Shown: in pieces, positions 29,059 to 37,580 of the stretch | Numbering within the stretch: position 1 is the first letter of the stretch | Layout of the letters: the number at the start of each line of letters is the position of its first letter | Notes under the pieces: model-generated | The model's input: only the letters and a program-made list of their open reading frames with translations | Told to the model about the DNA's origin: nothing | Database searches by the model: none | Assembly: GCF_017301335.1 (NCBI RefSeq) | Contig: NZ_CP071247.1 | Span: 2,480,001-2,544,000 of the forward strand | DNA length: 64,000 nt | DNA from: Marinobacter salinisoli | Lineage (GTDB): Bacteria > Pseudomonadota > Gammaproteobacteria > Pseudomonadales > Oleiphilaceae | Reading direction: 5' to 3' | Made by a program: the position numbers and the translations under genes

Positions 29059-32000
29059 TCAACGGGGCGAATCAGTTCTGGCTATCTGGCTCCAGCCATA
29101 GTCGAACGTGAATGTTCGAGCTTGGCCAGCGGGATTCTGAATTCTGAGCACGCGGGCTTGTGCTGGATCGGTCGCGTGTTCGACTATATACAGCCAATAT
29201 GCATCGCCTTTTTCGCGTGCATAGTCGAATTGGGTGTATGACAGGCCCACGGGGCGATCTTCTAGGCTCCCCGTCATCGACTTCACTTCAACCCATCGAA
29301 TCTGCTTGCCAGTGCTGTCGGCCTCATAAAGATCAAACCCGGGGTTGCCTTCTGGCGTTCGAAATAGTGTCGGCTCAAGGTTAGTGATTAGATTGATGGC
29401 GTGCGCTTCGATCTGCATCCGCGCCGATTGATCGAGGCCATCAGGATCGGCTTCATTGTCATCCGGATGTGCGCCGACGTAGGAAATGAATGGCCGTCCT
29501 CCCGCGTGCCCAGGCTTTCTTTTCCCTGGGCCACCAGACCCACGAGGCCCGCCAGACCCGCCAGACCCGCCAGACCCGCCAGACCCGCCAGACCCGCCAG
29601 ACCCGCCAGACCCGCCAGACCCGCCAGACCCGCCAGACCCGCCAGACCCGCCAGACCCGCCAGACCCGCCAGACCCACCAGATCCACCAGATCCACCAGA
29701 TCCACCAGATCCACCAGATCCACCTGTGTCGCCTCCATCGGGGTCAGGGGTTCCTGGCGGGATATCTGGCATATCATCGCCATACAAATCATTGGCATCG
29801 TCGTATACGTCGATGTCGGGTGGCGCGTCGGCTTCCGGTTCCGTATCTGTCGGTTTGTTCGGTTCTGGTACTGGACTGGGCGTTAATCGGGATGCGAGCT
29901 CTGCAACGATAGCGGGATCTCTTCGAAGCAGATCTAGAATTTCTGGATCAATACCAGCTTCCTTGGCCAGCTGATTGATGATTGGCGGCTTAAAGGCAAT
30001 CTTGGTCTGCAGGAAGGGGTTGGGCTTCCAGCCAAGGGTGTCGAATATCACTTGACTCGGCGTAGTCAGTTCGCCATGGCCGTTGGGCACCCAGGCGATC
30101 TGGTTAAGCATTCGAATAAAGGCCGCGTCAAATCGTGCATTCTTTGTTTCACGGTAGTAGCTCCATTCATAAGAACCATAAAATGCCCCGGTTCCGCGCC
30201 CTTCAAGATCTATCAGTGCTTCCCAAAGTACCGTTGCTTTAGTTACCGCTTCACTGTGCTGCAGAGTTGGTAAGAGCTTTAAAAGCTCTTCCAGCCCCCG
30301 AAGAGTGAAGTCTTGTGGTTCGGTCTCCCAGCTAGCGCGCTCAAGGCCGGCTTCTTTTCGGAGCTTTTCCTTTTCGGAGTAACTTAGTTGTGACGGTGTT
30401 GCCTCGGGGGTTAGGTAGCGGCTAGCACCACATGACACCAAAAGGTTGCGGATATCCTCACCGCGAAGACATTCATACTCGTTGTCGACTAGCAGTACAT
30501 CGGGTACGCCGGCGAAAAGTTGCTGCAGGCGCTCAGTGGCAATATAAATTGCGCTGGGCTGGGCGACATAGGTCGCGCCATCCCCACTATCAATCACCAT
30601 TACGAAGTTGTTTTCGTGTAGGGCTGCCTGGAGCTTTTCCTTCTGTTTACCTGAATCTGTTTTGAAAGCAGATAGGATTCGCTCGATGTCCGCCGCGTAA
30701 GCATCGTCATCCACGCTCACTTCTTGGTGCTGATACTTCGGCAGAATATTCCAGATTACGTCATCCACTGGATCAGGCTTGGTGATACCCAGTGAGCTCA
30801 GGAACGATATCGCCTCGGGTGTCGAACATACCGCACGGCTAATAGTGGGAAAATTTGTAGTGATATCGCTGGGTAGGAATGCGTTGGCCATGCCGTCTTC
30901 GCGCGCGACTACATGGGATCCGTCATTAAGACGGATTAGTGGAATGGTATCGAGGCGGCGACGCAGTGCCGCAGCCTCCTGGCCATTCAGAAACTCGTAT
31001 AGCTGCAGCACCCACTCGTCGGGCTGCGCTTCAAGGAATTGCTTGTTTAGGCTCGGTATGAGTCTGGCTGGCGTGATCTCGTCTATGTCGAGTTCGCGCA
31101 TCAGATACTGGCGGACCTCGGGTGCCTTATCCTGTGTAATATCAGCTGATAACCATGCAGTGACCGCAGGATCTAACAGCGCCGCAATCTGGTCTGCACT
31201 GAACAGTTCACGTAATTCTTGCGTGCGCGCCAGCTTTCCCTGATGGGCGGTCACGTACCGGCCGTCGAAAGTTGGTAGCAGAGCCTCCTCTTGAAACGCC
31301 TCCCGGACGGCATCGAATAACGGCGTAAACCGCGATCCTTGAGGAAACTTTTCGGGGTCGATGGGTAGACAGCGAAAAGCCGAAACATCCAGCATCGCTT
31401 CATCGCGCATCCAACGCATCGCTTCCACCAGTAGACTGGACGTTTCCATGACCAGATACTGGTTCCAAGGGTCGCTTGGTGGAACAGTTTCCCGACTGGG
31501 CGTGGTGCGATATGGGCCTTGCACGAGGAAACCAAGGTGGGTCTCCACCACAGTCGGGAAGAACACCACAAGCGGGGAGGTGGCCAGGGGATGAACGACC
31601 CAACGACCTGCAGCATCCTTGGGTTCGACCAGAGAAAACGCGATCTCCACCCTGCCAATCTTCTTCTGCTCCTCCGAGCAGACGTCGCGGTGGAATACTA
31701 GCCAGCTCTGGTCGACCTCAACTTGCCCGGTTTCATGGCCGATGACCGTCACGCGCTTGACGTTTTGCCCGAGTGCCTCCGGCCGGTTGCGCATGTAGAG
31801 CCCGGATGCGCCACCTTCGACGCTCCAGCTAATCTCCTCGACGTTGCGCAGAAACATCAGTGCGCCGGGCCCTAGGTGCCGGAACCCTGTCATGATGTCC
31901 TGTTCTACATCTGGTTCTTCAGCCCTGAGCGGCAGGATGATCTGTGTCTCGTCACTTTGGCGGCGCGTTCGAGTTGTTTGTCTGGGGAAGACGTATTCCT

Positions 32001-32388
32001 GGATAGCGAAGTCTTCTTCACCAGAGTGAATCTCTGGCAGGTCGGTAACCGTGTAGACTGATTTGAAGCCCAGTCCAAAGCGTCCAATGGACGCCTCGTT
32101 CTTTGTGCTCTCTGCAATGTCGCACACGCTTCGGACGTCTGCTTCATCGAATGGCTTGCCGAAGTGGGAAAGCGTCAATGTTGTTGGAGTCAGCTCAAAA
32201 GAGACCTTACGCGGCCCTTGCCAAGCGCCGCGTCGACCTAGGGCATCTTCGGCGTTCTGTAGCAGTTCGAAAATGAAGTGCGTTTGATTGTCATACAACC
32301 CCGCCGCCAGCGCCCCTGACTTTTGAGCGCCTTCCGTGCCATAGCGCCGCCGGTTTTCGTCGCAAATCGCTTCGTAGTTAGATGCCAC
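29059..32388 (-). CDS. Sacsin-type GHKL ATPase with GGS linker and C-terminal DUF3883 nuclease-like domain
   Basis: 1,109 residues, predicted defence protein. The N-terminal GHKL ATP site is clear: N-box ELLQNAED with E41 and N45, then SIGRFGLGFKSVY (about 101-112) as the glycine-rich lid. The middle of about 700 residues is unrecognised. Residues about 888-946 are an almost pure Gly-Gly-Ser repeat, then a basic PRGSGGPGKRKPGHAGG. The end has GFDLYEADSTGKQIRWVEVK, in which D1019, E1034 and K1036 fit a PD-(D/E)XK nuclease core as in DUF3883. It starts at GTG 32388 behind AGGGGGAG. It is divergent from the helicase/methylase operon across 130 bases. Confidence 0.88.
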   Translation of the reverse strand: MASNYEAICDENRRRYGTEGAQKSGALAAGLYDNQTHFIFELLQNAEDALGRRGAWQGPRKVSFELTPTTLTLSHFGKPFDEADVRSVCDIAESTKNEASIGRFGLGFKSVYTVTDLPEIHSGEEDFAIQEYVFPRQTTRTRRQSDETQIILPLRAEEPDVEQDIMTGFRHLGPGALMFLRNVEEISWSVEGGASGLYMRNRPEALGQNVKRVTVIGHETGQVEVDQSWLVFHRDVCSEEQKKIGRVEIAFSLVEPKDAAGRWVVHPLATSPLVVFFPTVVETHLGFLVQGPYRTTPSRETVPPSDPWNQYLVMETSSLLVEAMRWMRDEAMLDVSAFRCLPIDPEKFPQGSRFTPLFDAVREAFQEEALLPTFDGRYVTAHQGKLARTQELRELFSADQIAALLDPAVTAWLSADITQDKAPEVRQYLMRELDIDEITPARLIPSLNKQFLEAQPDEWVLQLYEFLNGQEAAALRRRLDTIPLIRLNDGSHVVAREDGMANAFLPSDITTNFPTISRAVCSTPEAISFLSSLGITKPDPVDDVIWNILPKYQHQEVSVDDDAYAADIERILSAFKTDSGKQKEKLQAALHENNFVMVIDSGDGATYVAQPSAIYIATERLQQLFAGVPDVLLVDNEYECLRGEDIRNLLVSCGASRYLTPEATPSQLSYSEKEKLRKEAGLERASWETEPQDFTLRGLEELLKLLPTLQHSEAVTKATVLWEALIDLEGRGTGAFYGSYEWSYYRETKNARFDAAFIRMLNQIAWVPNGHGELTTPSQVIFDTLGWKPNPFLQTKIAFKPPIINQLAKEAGIDPEILDLLRRDPAIVAELASRLTPSPVPEPNKPTDTEPEADAPPDIDVYDDANDLYGDDMPDIPPGTPDPDGGDTGGSGGSGGSGGSGGSGGSGGSGGSGGSGGSGGSGGSGGSGGSGGSGGSGGSGGSGGSGGPRGSGGPGKRKPGHAGGRPFISYVGAHPDDNEADPDGLDQSARMQIEAHAINLITNLEPTLFRTPEGNPGFDLYEADSTGKQIRWVEVKSMTGSLEDRPVGLSYTQFDYAREKGDAYWLYIVEHATDPAQARVLRIQNPAGQARTFTFDYGWSQIARTDSPR
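29551..29725. repeat. 9-bp tandem repeat encoding Gly-Gly-Ser, about 19 units
   Basis: Two phases are visible on the plus strand: about 14 copies of CGCCAGACC, then about 5 copies of CACCAGATC. All changes by whole units keep the reading frame of the ATPase gene, so the linker length can vary without frameshift. The repeat also leaves other frames open, which creates spurious ORFs. Confidence 0.95.
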
Positions 32389-32423
32389 TGCTCCCCCTCA
32401 ATACGGCCTTTTGGCAGCTCTCG

Positions 32424-32449
32424 GCTTGCCAGGTTTGCCCATGTTTGCC
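32424..32449. promoter_or_regulatory. Three helically phased GYTTGCC repeats, candidate operator
   Basis: GCTTGCC (32424-32430), GTTTGCC (32433-32439) and GTTTGCC (32443-32449) lie 9 and 10 bases apart in the divergent promoter region of the cassette. They could bind the 69-residue HTH protein encoded 70 bases downstream. This is inference from spacing and position. Confidence 0.4.
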
Positions 32450-32518
32450 CGATCAGGCCATCGTATGACAAGATTCCACGTCAGACCAACTTTGGTGCAG
32501 CGGCTAAAAGGTGACCAG

Positions 32519-32728
32519 ATGAGTGACCGCTCTGATGAAATTCTGACGATTGATGAGGTTGCTGCATATCTAAAGGCCGGCAAACGTACGGTATACCGTC
32601 TGGCTGCCAGCGGCAAACTGCCCGGGTTTAAGCTAGGTGGCACATGGCGGTTTAGGCGGGGTGACCTGGATCAATGGATCGCCACCCGTATCAACAAGAA
32701 GGTAGATGACAGCGAGGGGGCAGAATGA
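32519..32728 (+). CDS. Small MerR/excisionase-type HTH DNA-binding protein
   Basis: 69 residues. The helix-turn-helix of the helix_turn_helix_17/excisionase type covers most of it: LTIDEVAAYLKAGKRTVYRL, then GKLPGFKLGGTWRFRRGDLD with the terminal DQWIAT. AAAGGTG lies six bases before the ATG at 32519. The stop overlaps the helicase start (ATGA), so the two are translationally coupled. It is either the regulator of the divergent cassette or a targeting subunit; excision is less likely because it is far from the integrase. Confidence 0.85.
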   Translation: MSDRSDEILTIDEVAAYLKAGKRTVYRLAASGKLPGFKLGGTWRFRRGDLDQWIATRINKKVDDSEGAE

Positions 32729-35634
32729 CTACCGGTGCTGCTCACCTTCAGTCCAAAGCCAACCCTGAGCAGCTAAAAGCTATCCTGGCTACAGACGGCC
32801 CGGTGCTAATCATTGCGGGGCCGGGATCGGGTAAAACCTTCACGCTAGTCGAGCGCATTGTCTATTTAATAACCGAAAAAGGGGTCGAGCCCGAGTCGCT
32901 GCTAGTTGTCACGTTTACCGACAAGGCTGCACGAGAGTTGACCACCCGTATCTCGAATCGGTTAGCCGAGCTGGGCATTCAGTTCAATTTGAACGAAATG
33001 TACCTTGGTACCTTCCATTCGATCTGTCTGCGGTTGCTGGAAGATTATCGTGAGTTCACGCGGCTAAAGCGGAGCTTCACGCTATTTGACCAGTTCGACC
33101 AACAGTACTTCCTTTACCAGCGCATTAAGGACTTTCGTGAGATGCCCGATGCCCATTTAGTAATGGGTGAAGACCAGAAGGGGCGCTGGGCACAGTCGGA
33201 GAGCTTACTTAAGTGGCTTAATAAAGTCAGCGAAGAGGCGCTCGATGCAGCAACACTGGCGGCGGCGTCAGAGCCAGAAATTCGCGTCCTTGCGGCGTGC
33301 TTCAGTAAGTACCTGGATCTTCTGAACGAGAACAACTCGCTCGACTTCTCCGGTATTCAATACGAAGCACTGCAGCTGCTAGAAAGGCACCCCGAAGTGT
33401 TGGTGCAATTGCGTGAAAAGCTTACACATCTGATGGTGGACGAGTACCAAGATACCAACACCATACAGGAACGCATTCTTCTGTTACTCGCAGGCGAGCA
33501 CCAAAATTTGTGCGTGGTAGGGGATGACGATCAGGGCCTATACCGCTTTCGTGGGGCCACCATTCGCAACATTTTGGAGTTCCCTACGCTATTCGGTGAG
33601 GGTCGATGTAAGCAGGTTAAACTTACTGTCAATTACCGCTCGCACCCAGACATCATCCGCTTCTACACCGAGTGGATGAAGGAGCAGGTTTGGGACGATG
33701 GTACCCGCGTGTTTCGCTTTCCCAAGCAGATCTTGCCGCGAGAGGACGATTTTACAGAGCAGCCCACGGCAGTCCGCTTGGCAGCCGGTGATGATGATGG
33801 GGGCAACACAAACTGGAACGCCGAGGTTCTCGCGTTCCTCAATGGTTTGAAGGACTCAGGTCAGGTCGCGGACTGGAATCAGGTGGCGTTCCTTTTTCGC
33901 TCGGTTAAAAGTGACAAGGCAGTGGCGCTGGCGCGTTTTCTCGAAGCACAAGGGGTGCCGGTCTATTCGCCTCGTTCGAACATGTTCTTCGAGCGTGAAG
34001 AAATCCGTTTGATGATCGGTGCGCTGATTTTCCTATTCCCGCAGTTTCCAAAGGTGAGGGCGTGGGTCGAAGGCGTTACGCTGCCAATTTGGGACTACTA
34101 CGACCACCAGTGTTTCAAGCCGTTCACCGACGAATTGCGGAAGCCGGAGAACAAACCATTGCTGGATTGGGCGCGGCCATTGGCCAAGCGTCACGCCGTG
34201 CTAGCACAGAACACTGACTACTCGTTCTCGGGCTTGTTTTACCAGCTACTGCAATTCCCTCTGTTTTCGCGTTTTCTTAGTGAAGAAGTATTGCAGGGGG
34301 TTGATAAGGGACGTGCAGCGAGAAACCTCGGCACTTTTTCCAAGTTGCTGACTAAATTCGAGTACCTACACTATGTCAGCGTACTCAACCCGGAATTTCT
34401 GGAAAAAAATCTACGTGACTTTTTCAACCAATTCCTACGCTTTCTCCTGAGCGGTGGTATCGGCGAATACGAGGACGAGGCAGAGTACGCGCCCAAGGGC
34501 TGCGTCTCGTTTCTTACCATTCATCAGTCCAAAGGGCTGGAGTTCCCGGTGGTGGTTTGCGGCTCGCTGGAAGCGGTACCGCGCAAGCAATACAGCACCC
34601 TGGATGTGATGCTGGAAGACGGTGGCTACCTCTCTAAAGAGCGTTTTGAGCCACTCGAACATATCAAAAGGTTCGATTTCTGGCGGCTGTTCTACACCGC
34701 TTTCTCTCGCGCCCAGAATCTTCTAGTGCTTGCTGCGCAGGAAAAGCAAGGTCAGGGGAGGTCGCCCTCCAAATATTTCCAGCGCCTGTTTTACGAGCTT
34801 CCGAACTGGCGCGACATTGATCTCTCAGGGCTGACCTTCGAAGCGGTGAAGCAGATCAACCTCAAACGCGAATATTCATTCACATCGCACATTACGGTGT
34901 TCGAGAACTGCGCCGAGCAGTACCGGTTCTTCAAGGAGCTTGAATTCGCACCTGTTCGCGAAAGTCCGATGCTGTTCGGCACCTTGGTGCACCAGACTAT
35001 CGAGGACATCCACAAGAGCGTCTTGCGGGGTGAAGAGGGAAAGCTTTCTTTAGACGCCATTGAAGGTTGGTTCTCGGCAAACTACGCCATGCTCTCGAAG
35101 AAGGAGCGCGTATACCTTGCTCCTTCTTCGCAGCGGGCGGCGTTGCTGCACGTATTGCGCTATTACGAGCGCGAGAATGGAAATTGGGATCGCATCAAGG
35201 AGGCCGAGGTCGATATTTCGCTTGTCAAGGATCAGTACATATTGAAGGGCAGTGTCGACTTGATCCGCGGCGAAAACAATACGGTCGAAATCATCGACTT
35301 CAAGTCTGAGAAGAAGCCGGATATGGAGAAGGATCGGGAGCGGCTGCGCCAATATCAGCACCAGCTTGAGGTCTATGCCCATCTGGTGGAAGAGCGTACG
35401 GGCCAGCGGGTTAGCCGAATGCATCTTTACTATACGGGCGAAGACGGTGGTAACCCTTACGTCTCCTTTTCAAAGGATGACCGGGCCATCGGGAATACTA
35501 TCGCGCGCTTTGATGACATCGTGGCACGTATCGAGAGCCAGGATTACCAGATCGAAACACGCCCTACAAAACTGTGTCAGAGCTGCGACATGCGTGGCTA
35601 CTGCGACAACAAGAATTGGAACTTCAGGAATTGA
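32725..35634 (+). CDS. UvrD/Rep-type helicase fused to an AddB/Cas4-like Fe-S nuclease
   Basis: 969 residues. Superfamily 1A helicase motifs: Walker A IAGPGSGKTFTL (about 30-41), VVTFTDKAARELTTR, motif II LMVDEYQDTNTIQER (near 236), VVGDDDQGLYRFRGA, and motif V FLTIHQSKGLEFPVVV (near 600). The C-terminal 250 residues form a RecB-family nuclease with GSVDLIRG (D845) and EIIDFKSEK (D858, K860). Four Cys complete an Fe-S staple: C729 in FENCAEQYRFF, then C951, C954 and C960 in LCQSCDMRGYC. That arrangement is typical of AddB and Cas4. So it looks like a DNA-end-processing helicase-nuclease within a restriction-like operon. Confidence 0.92.
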   Translation: MTTGAAHLQSKANPEQLKAILATDGPVLIIAGPGSGKTFTLVERIVYLITEKGVEPESLLVVTFTDKAARELTTRISNRLAELGIQFNLNEMYLGTFHSICLRLLEDYREFTRLKRSFTLFDQFDQQYFLYQRIKDFREMPDAHLVMGEDQKGRWAQSESLLKWLNKVSEEALDAATLAAASEPEIRVLAACFSKYLDLLNENNSLDFSGIQYEALQLLERHPEVLVQLREKLTHLMVDEYQDTNTIQERILLLLAGEHQNLCVVGDDDQGLYRFRGATIRNILEFPTLFGEGRCKQVKLTVNYRSHPDIIRFYTEWMKEQVWDDGTRVFRFPKQILPREDDFTEQPTAVRLAAGDDDGGNTNWNAEVLAFLNGLKDSGQVADWNQVAFLFRSVKSDKAVALARFLEAQGVPVYSPRSNMFFEREEIRLMIGALIFLFPQFPKVRAWVEGVTLPIWDYYDHQCFKPFTDELRKPENKPLLDWARPLAKRHAVLAQNTDYSFSGLFYQLLQFPLFSRFLSEEVLQGVDKGRAARNLGTFSKLLTKFEYLHYVSVLNPEFLEKNLRDFFNQFLRFLLSGGIGEYEDEAEYAPKGCVSFLTIHQSKGLEFPVVVCGSLEAVPRKQYSTLDVMLEDGGYLSKERFEPLEHIKRFDFWRLFYTAFSRAQNLLVLAAQEKQGQGRSPSKYFQRLFYELPNWRDIDLSGLTFEAVKQINLKREYSFTSHITVFENCAEQYRFFKELEFAPVRESPMLFGTLVHQTIEDIHKSVLRGEEGKLSLDAIEGWFSANYAMLSKKERVYLAPSSQRAALLHVLRYYERENGNWDRIKEAEVDISLVKDQYILKGSVDLIRGENNTVEIIDFKSEKKPDMEKDRERLRQYQHQLEVYAHLVEERTGQRVSRMHLYYTGEDGGNPYVSFSKDDRAIGNTIARFDDIVARIESQDYQIETRPTKLCQSCDMRGYCDNKNWNFRN

Positions 35635-35639
35635 GACAT

Positions 35640-37580
35640 ATGACTAAAAGTACTCCTGTGCAAGAAAGCCTTCAGATTGCCACTCCCGATGGGGAAACCA
35701 CCAACGTCGAGAACTATGAGTTTGAGCCGATCAGGGGCTATCCGATGCTTAACTGGCGGGGCAAACGACCATTCACATCAACGCAGTACTATCCTGCGCA
35801 ATTGAAGGAAGTACACGGCGAAGAAGTGAATGGTTGGCGCAATAAGGTTTTCTGGGGTGACAACCTGCAGGTGATGGGCCACTTGCTGAAAGAGTTTCGT
35901 GGGAAAGTAGACTTAATTTACATCGATCCGCCTTTTGATTCCAAGGCGGAATACAAAAAATCGATTCGACTTAAAAATGCAAGCGCTTCATCGGACTCAT
36001 CACCATTCGAGGAAAAGCAATATAGCGATATTTGGAACAATGACGAATATTTACAGTTCATTTATGAGCGGATGATATTGGCCAAAGAGTTGCTGACGGA
36101 CGGAGGCTCACTCTACTTTCACTGCGACTCGCACAGAGTGCACTACATCAAGTGCTTGCTAGACGAAATTTTCGGGGTTGAAAATTTCATGAATGATGTG
36201 ATTTGGAAGCGTACTGGGTCACATAATAGTGCGAAACGTTACGGTCCGATCCATGACACATTACTTTTCTACACTAAGGGGCCAAATTTTCATTGGTCTG
36301 GCATCACCACGCCATACGATGAGGAATACAAAAAGCGTTTTAGCTATGCCGATCCAGATGGTCGTAAGTTCCAACCAATAAGCCTAATTGCAGCGGGGCT
36401 ACGAGCCGGTTCGACTGGTAAGCCTTGGCGTGGAATTGACGTGGCTAAGAACGGAAATCATTGGCGGACCACGGTCGAGAAGCTTGAGAAGCTTGATGAA
36501 GATGGCTATATTTTTTGGCCCCCGGGTGGAGGACTGCCTCGTCTAAAGCAGTATTTAGATGAAGCCAAAGGAAATCCAATCCAAGACATCTGGACCGATA
36601 TTCCAGCCATCAACTCTCAAGCACAAGAGAGAGAAGGATACCCCACTCAAAAACCAGAAGCGCTGCTAAAGCGAGTGATTGAGGCATCCACTCCGCCGGG
36701 TGCACTTGTACTTGATTTCTTCATGGGTTCAGGAACTACACAGGTTGCTGCGATGAAACTCGGTCGCAGATTTATTGGTGCGGATATCAATCTCGGATCA
36801 ATCCAGACCAGTACAAGGCGCTTGATTGGTGTTGCCGATAAAGTTCGACAAAAAAACCTAGATGAAGAGCACGACCGTTGGACCGGCTTCGAAGTATATA
36901 ACGTCAACCACTACGATATTTTCCGCAACCCCGTTCAAGCTAAGGAACTGCTTGTCGAAGCGCTTGAAATACAGAAGTTAGAATTCAGTACCGTATTCGA
37001 TGGTGAGAAAGATGGCCGTATGGTAAAGATCATGCCGGTCAATCGCATCTCTACTCGTGCCGATCTGAACGAGCTTGTTGCGGGCTTCGACTATAAGGCA
37101 TGGGAACGTAAACAGAACGAGAGGCCTAACCAGCCGGTCGAGAAGATAGCCCTTATCTGCATGGGACACGAGCCAGATTTGGCTGCGCAACTGGAGTTTG
37201 CCGCCAAGCCCTTCAAGATCGATGTAGAGGTGGTGGATATCTTACGCGACAAGGCTGATCTAGAGTTCAAGCGCGACGCGCAGGCGAAAGTTGTTATCAA
37301 GAATGGAGAGCTTGTCATTGAGAAGTTTTACCCGATGAACCTTCTGCAAAAACTTTCGCTGCAAAAGGAGTCGGTTGAGGACTGGAAAGAGTTGGTCGAG
37401 TCCGTGTTAGTCGACTGGAACTACGATGGCGGAGTGTTACAGCCCGCAGTGGTGGATATCCCCGGTAAAAAAGACATGGTGAAAGGGGTGTACAAGATAC
37501 CCGCCGAGGCTGGAACCATCCGCGTGAAGATCACGGACCTACTCTCGGAGTCGTGGGAAGGAGAATTGAGTAATGGCTAA
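35640..37580 (+). CDS. Beta-class DNA methyltransferase (type III Mod-like)
   Basis: 646 residues. The catalytic motif IV is DPPF (residues 96-99, LIYIDPPFDSKAEY), and the SAM motif FMGSGT comes later (361-366, VLDFFMGSGTTQVAAMKLG). This order defines the beta class, which includes type III Mod subunits and N6-adenine or N4-cytosine enzymes. DPPF instead of DPPY is a tolerated variant. PTQKPEALLKRVIEAS precedes motif I. The C-terminal 250 residues are longer than the catalytic core and may hold a target-recognition or partner domain. It starts five bases after the helicase stop and overlaps the next gene by eight bases. Confidence 0.93.
   Translation: MTKSTPVQESLQIATPDGETTNVENYEFEPIRGYPMLNWRGKRPFTSTQYYPAQLKEVHGEEVNGWRNKVFWGDNLQVMGHLLKEFRGKVDLIYIDPPFDSKAEYKKSIRLKNASASSDSSPFEEKQYSDIWNNDEYLQFIYERMILAKELLTDGGSLYFHCDSHRVHYIKCLLDEIFGVENFMNDVIWKRTGSHNSAKRYGPIHDTLLFYTKGPNFHWSGITTPYDEEYKKRFSYADPDGRKFQPISLIAAGLRAGSTGKPWRGIDVAKNGNHWRTTVEKLEKLDEDGYIFWPPGGGLPRLKQYLDEAKGNPIQDIWTDIPAINSQAQEREGYPTQKPEALLKRVIEASTPPGALVLDFFMGSGTTQVAAMKLGRRFIGADINLGSIQTSTRRLIGVADKVRQKNLDEEHDRWTGFEVYNVNHYDIFRNPVQAKELLVEALEIQKLEFSTVFDGEKDGRMVKIMPVNRISTRADLNELVAGFDYKAWERKQNERPNQPVEKIALICMGHEPDLAAQLEFAAKPFKIDVEVVDILRDKADLEFKRDAQAKVVIKNGELVIEKFYPMNLLQKLSLQKESVEDWKELVESVLVDWNYDGGVLQPAVVDIPGKKDMVKGVYKIPAEAGTIRVKITDLLSESWEGELSNG

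Noticed and set aside
29551..29725. Possible CRISPR array
   Set aside because: Units are 9 bp, contiguous and without spacers, and they encode Gly-Gly-Ser in frame.
29388..29974. Several plus- and minus-strand ORFs rich in Pro/Asp/Arg/Gln repeats
   Set aside because: All overlap the 9-bp repeat of the ATPase gene and come from reading its other frames. Repetition keeps those frames open.
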